Source: a virus. From it: DNA of 60,562 nt. The position numbers and the translations under genes are program-made. The notes beneath the pieces were generated by a model. It worked only from the letters and a program-made list of their open reading frames with translations. It had not been told where the DNA came from and ran no database searches. This document shows positions 58,323 through 60,562 of this stretch, in pieces. The stretch is taken from IMG/VR virus record IMGVR_UViG_3300046167_000012, positions 1 through 60,562 of that record; one strand, written 5' to 3'. How positions within the stretch are numbered: position 1 is the first letter of the stretch; each line of letters begins with the position of its first letter.

Positions 58323-60413
58323 TTAGCGTACATCGTATGCAGAGTTTTTACTACCTGTAGGATTAACGTTAATGTTAGCACTAAGGTATGCTTGCCTTAT
58401 AGCTTGTTCTAACTCAGCTATTCGGTCGTTTATTCTTTCACGAGCTACTCTATCAGGGTCGCTCACACCACTACCTCCATTGACGATGCGTTTCCAGTAA
58501 GGTAGTTTTTCGGGGTCTTCAAGCATTTCGCGTTCTGCTACTAGCGCCTCTATCTGCTTTCGCATATCTGTAAGGTACGCCCCAGTAACAGGTTTGCGCA
58601 TGCCTGCTTTTGCTTTGGCTAAATCAATCGACGTTAAGTCTTTATATGCAGATAGACCAGCTTGCCCTGCTTTGCCGAAATCACCTGTACTCATTAACGT
58701 AAGACCAGCTTGCGCTAGAGATAGCCATTGGTTTTGGTTTAACTTAGATGCGGTGGCCTTAAAGGACTTGTCCTCGGCTTTGCTATCTTCTTCTTTAAGC
58801 AGAGTCCTAATCCCCTGATTCTGCTGCATCTTTTTTTCTTCTATAGAATTAGCTTCTTTCGCCAGCTCTATGTCTCGTTGTCTTTTTTCTTCTACCTCCA
58901 ACTGTTTCTTTTCATACTCTCGCCCGCCCATAAGTCGAGCAACCTCATTAGGGTATTCGTAACCTTCTCTACCGCCAAAGTATTTTTCTTCACGGGCTCT
59001 AAGAGCTCCTTCGTAGCCACGTTTGTCACGTTTATCTTTTGCAATTTTCTCCATACGCGCAACTTGTTTGTCAATCGGGCCGGGGTTATTCGGATCGCGC
59101 ATAAACCCACTAAAAGCAGATTGCCCTTCATACCTAGGGAACCCCTTAGAAGCAGAGTCAAGAAAAGGGCCGATCCCTTCAGATACATTTTCTGCTATTC
59201 TTTCTACAAAGCCGGGGTTTTCTGGGTCACGCCCATACCCACCATAAACAGAAGTAGCGTTGGGGTCTAAGATTTGACCTAAGCCCATGCCTCCTTGCAC
59301 CTGCTGTCCGAGGTATGCTTTAGGAACAAAATTTGGATCAGCGTTTGGATAAAATTTATCTAACTCAGTAGTCTTAATAGCATCGGGAGCATATAGCCCT
59401 TGCTTCTGTGCTAGTATAGCCTGTGCGACTTCGTCCGGAGAGTTAGAAGTTTGGTTTATCGGGTTAGTCGTAGGATCGTTAAGTAACTCAGAAGTTTGGT
59501 TCAACTGCCCAGAGAACTTTAGGCCATAATCCCTTAAAGTCGTGCCGTTGGAATCCGCTGGGTTATACTCACCCCCAGATTCTATAAACTGACGCATGCC
59601 ACTTTTACCGCCCAAATGAGCCATAGCCATGATGCTATCGTCGTTAATTAGCACTCCATTAATTGTTTGGCCTTTATACTCATCCAAGCCTGTGTCACTC
59701 GCATAGTCCGAAATATCTTTCTGGTGCCATTGCACAACTTCTTCTTGCAGTGCTGGACTAGCTTTAAACTGCTCCATAGTAAAATCTTTACCTGTCGCAT
59801 CACGAAAGTCTGTAAGCCTAGCATCTCCAAACTGGTACTTACCGACGAAACCTTCACTGTTCTGTGCGTTGTACCCACCACTTCCTTGACTCTCACTCTC
59901 GCCAAGCTGTGTTAACATGTTAGAGGATAAAGATGCTGCAATCCGAGCAAGTTCTTCTGGGTTGTCTTTGTACTGTTCATATAAAGCTGGATTACTTATT
60001 TTTAATCTTGCGATAGCGTTCATATCGCCACCTGACACAAACCCACCGGGAGCTAGGCGCATAATGCCACCATCAGCCATACGTTGAGGTTGATTAGGTT
60101 GTCCGGGTAGCTTTGATGTTTGTACGCTCGGCACACCTGTATTCTGTGCCATGTCTGTTTTAGGAGCCATAGCCTGTGCAACTTGTGCAATGCCTTGCTG
60201 TGGTACGCCCGCCGCAGATACAGCTTCTTGGGCAACGGTAGGCTGCATTAACCCTTCTTGGCGTTGTGCATCTGATCGCATACGCTTTCGACGTTCAATC
60301 TCACTCAACACCATGAACTGAGGCGCAGAACCCGAAGGCATCTGCATTTCTCTTATCAACTGTTCTTCGGAGAAGTTCTTTAGTTTGTCTTGAGTGTCGA
60401 TCATATTAAGCAT
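58323..60413 (-). CDS. Internal virion protein with lytic transglycosylase domain
   Basis: 696 residues. After a Gln/Ala-rich start and the motif ADGGIMRLAPGGFVSGGD (113-130) comes a transglycosylase-like domain. LTQLGESESQGSGGYNAQNS holds the likely catalytic Glu (172 or 174), then GFVGKYQFGDARLTDFRDAT, EEVVQWHQKDISDYA and DSIMAMAHLGGKSGMRQFIE. The C-terminal part is charged helix. It should open a small hole in peptidoglycan at DNA entry. It overlaps the 350-residue ejection gene (TAATG at 60411-60415). Confidence 0.82.
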   Translation of the reverse strand: MLNMIDTQDKLKNFSEEQLIREMQMPSGSAPQFMVLSEIERRKRMRSDAQRQEGLMQPTVAQEAVSAAGVPQQGIAQVAQAMAPKTDMAQNTGVPSVQTSKLPGQPNQPQRMADGGIMRLAPGGFVSGGDMNAIARLKISNPALYEQYKDNPEELARIAASLSSNMLTQLGESESQGSGGYNAQNSEGFVGKYQFGDARLTDFRDATGKDFTMEQFKASPALQEEVVQWHQKDISDYASDTGLDEYKGQTINGVLINDDSIMAMAHLGGKSGMRQFIESGGEYNPADSNGTTLRDYGLKFSGQLNQTSELLNDPTTNPINQTSNSPDEVAQAILAQKQGLYAPDAIKTTELDKFYPNADPNFVPKAYLGQQVQGGMGLGQILDPNATSVYGGYGRDPENPGFVERIAENVSEGIGPFLDSASKGFPRYEGQSAFSGFMRDPNNPGPIDKQVARMEKIAKDKRDKRGYEGALRAREEKYFGGREGYEYPNEVARLMGGREYEKKQLEVEEKRQRDIELAKEANSIEEKKMQQNQGIRTLLKEEDSKAEDKSFKATASKLNQNQWLSLAQAGLTLMSTGDFGKAGQAGLSAYKDLTSIDLAKAKAGMRKPVTGAYLTDMRKQIEALVAEREMLEDPEKLPYWKRIVNGGSGVSDPDRVARERINDRIAELEQAIRQAYLSANINVNPTGSKNSAYDVR

Positions 60414-60562
60414 TATGCGAAAGCCTTATATAGAGATAGTCCAGTTAAACCTGCGCCAAGCGCCTGTTGAGCCGCGCCGGGTTGTTGTCGAGGCGTAGTT
60501 GTAGTGGTTGTACCTGAGCTTGTGCCTGTTGCGGCGATAGGCATACCGGATAATATACCCGT
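60413..60562 (-). CDS. C-terminal 49 codons of the gene that starts at 903
   Basis: From base 60562 the frame reads TGILSGMPIAATGTSSGTTT, a Thr run, then PRQQPGAAQQALGAGLTGLS and LYKAFA before TAA at 60413-60415. It is 50 codons long with the stop and fits exactly onto the 301 codons at 1-903. The stop overlaps the next start by TAATG, as is usual in this operon. No repeated sequence is needed at the join. Confidence 0.75.
   Translation of the reverse strand, partial: TGILSGMPIAATGTSSGTTTTTTPRQQPGAAQQALGAGLTGLSLYKAFA

Noticed and set aside
1-60562. tRNA genes, RNA polymerase gene or riboswitch
   Set aside because: I looked for T-arm patterns, polymerase motifs and known aptamer cores and saw none; a dedicated search could still find a weak one.

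Overview
The window reads as one complete, circularly permuted genome of a tailed bacteriophage with a podovirus-like (short-tailed, T7/P22-type) virion. Its genes most resemble those of phages of marine bacterioplankton. The clearest sign of completeness is the ends: the minus-strand gene that enters at base 903 and runs off base 1 continues in the same frame from base 60562 to a stop at 60413-60415 (301 + 49 codons). The ends are therefore an arbitrary cut in a circle of 60562 bp. I see no tRNA, rRNA, integrase, CRISPR array, RNA polymerase or insertion sequence.

There are two transcription domains. All virion and lysis genes lie on the minus strand. From a bidirectional promoter region (31345-31726) they run leftward: terminase small and large subunits, portal, a GroES-like co-chaperonin, scaffold, capsid, small and mostly basic virion proteins, two tail adaptors, an S74-chaperoned tail fibre, two glycine-rich adhesin-like proteins, and an AT-rich two-gene sugar-modification-like insert. 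Further tail proteins follow (one broken by a single-base frameshift), then a cassette of four secreted proteins, membrane/lysis genes, an acetyltransferase and ejection proteins. Across the origin come a transglycosylase protein and a 2211-residue polyvalent protein that ends at 51666.

Replication and accessory genes are all on the plus strand, 31727-51591. They include a DUF3150/MoxR/SANT/VWA group, a VRR-NUC nuclease, a nucleotide hydrolase, family A DNA polymerase (Leu at the 762-equivalent position), a Cas4/AddB-like Fe-S nuclease, an SNF2-type helicase, an SSB-like protein and a primase-helicase. The two domains converge at 51591/51666, next to a strong terminator.

The most unusual part is non-coding, 32581-33461. 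It holds a terminator, three copies of a 23-bp direct repeat, six AATGTTCC iterons facing six GGAACATT iterons, and a near-consensus sigma70 promoter. A 15-bp palindrome (GTAGTGACTCACTAC and close variants) occurs here and at 12 places in all between 31603 and 45373, including inside four genes in two different reading frames. I could find it nowhere in the virion half. I read these as a candidate replication origin and a phage-wide operator or other DNA-level signal. The secreted cassette at 5034-7667 is the second candidate for an undescribed system.
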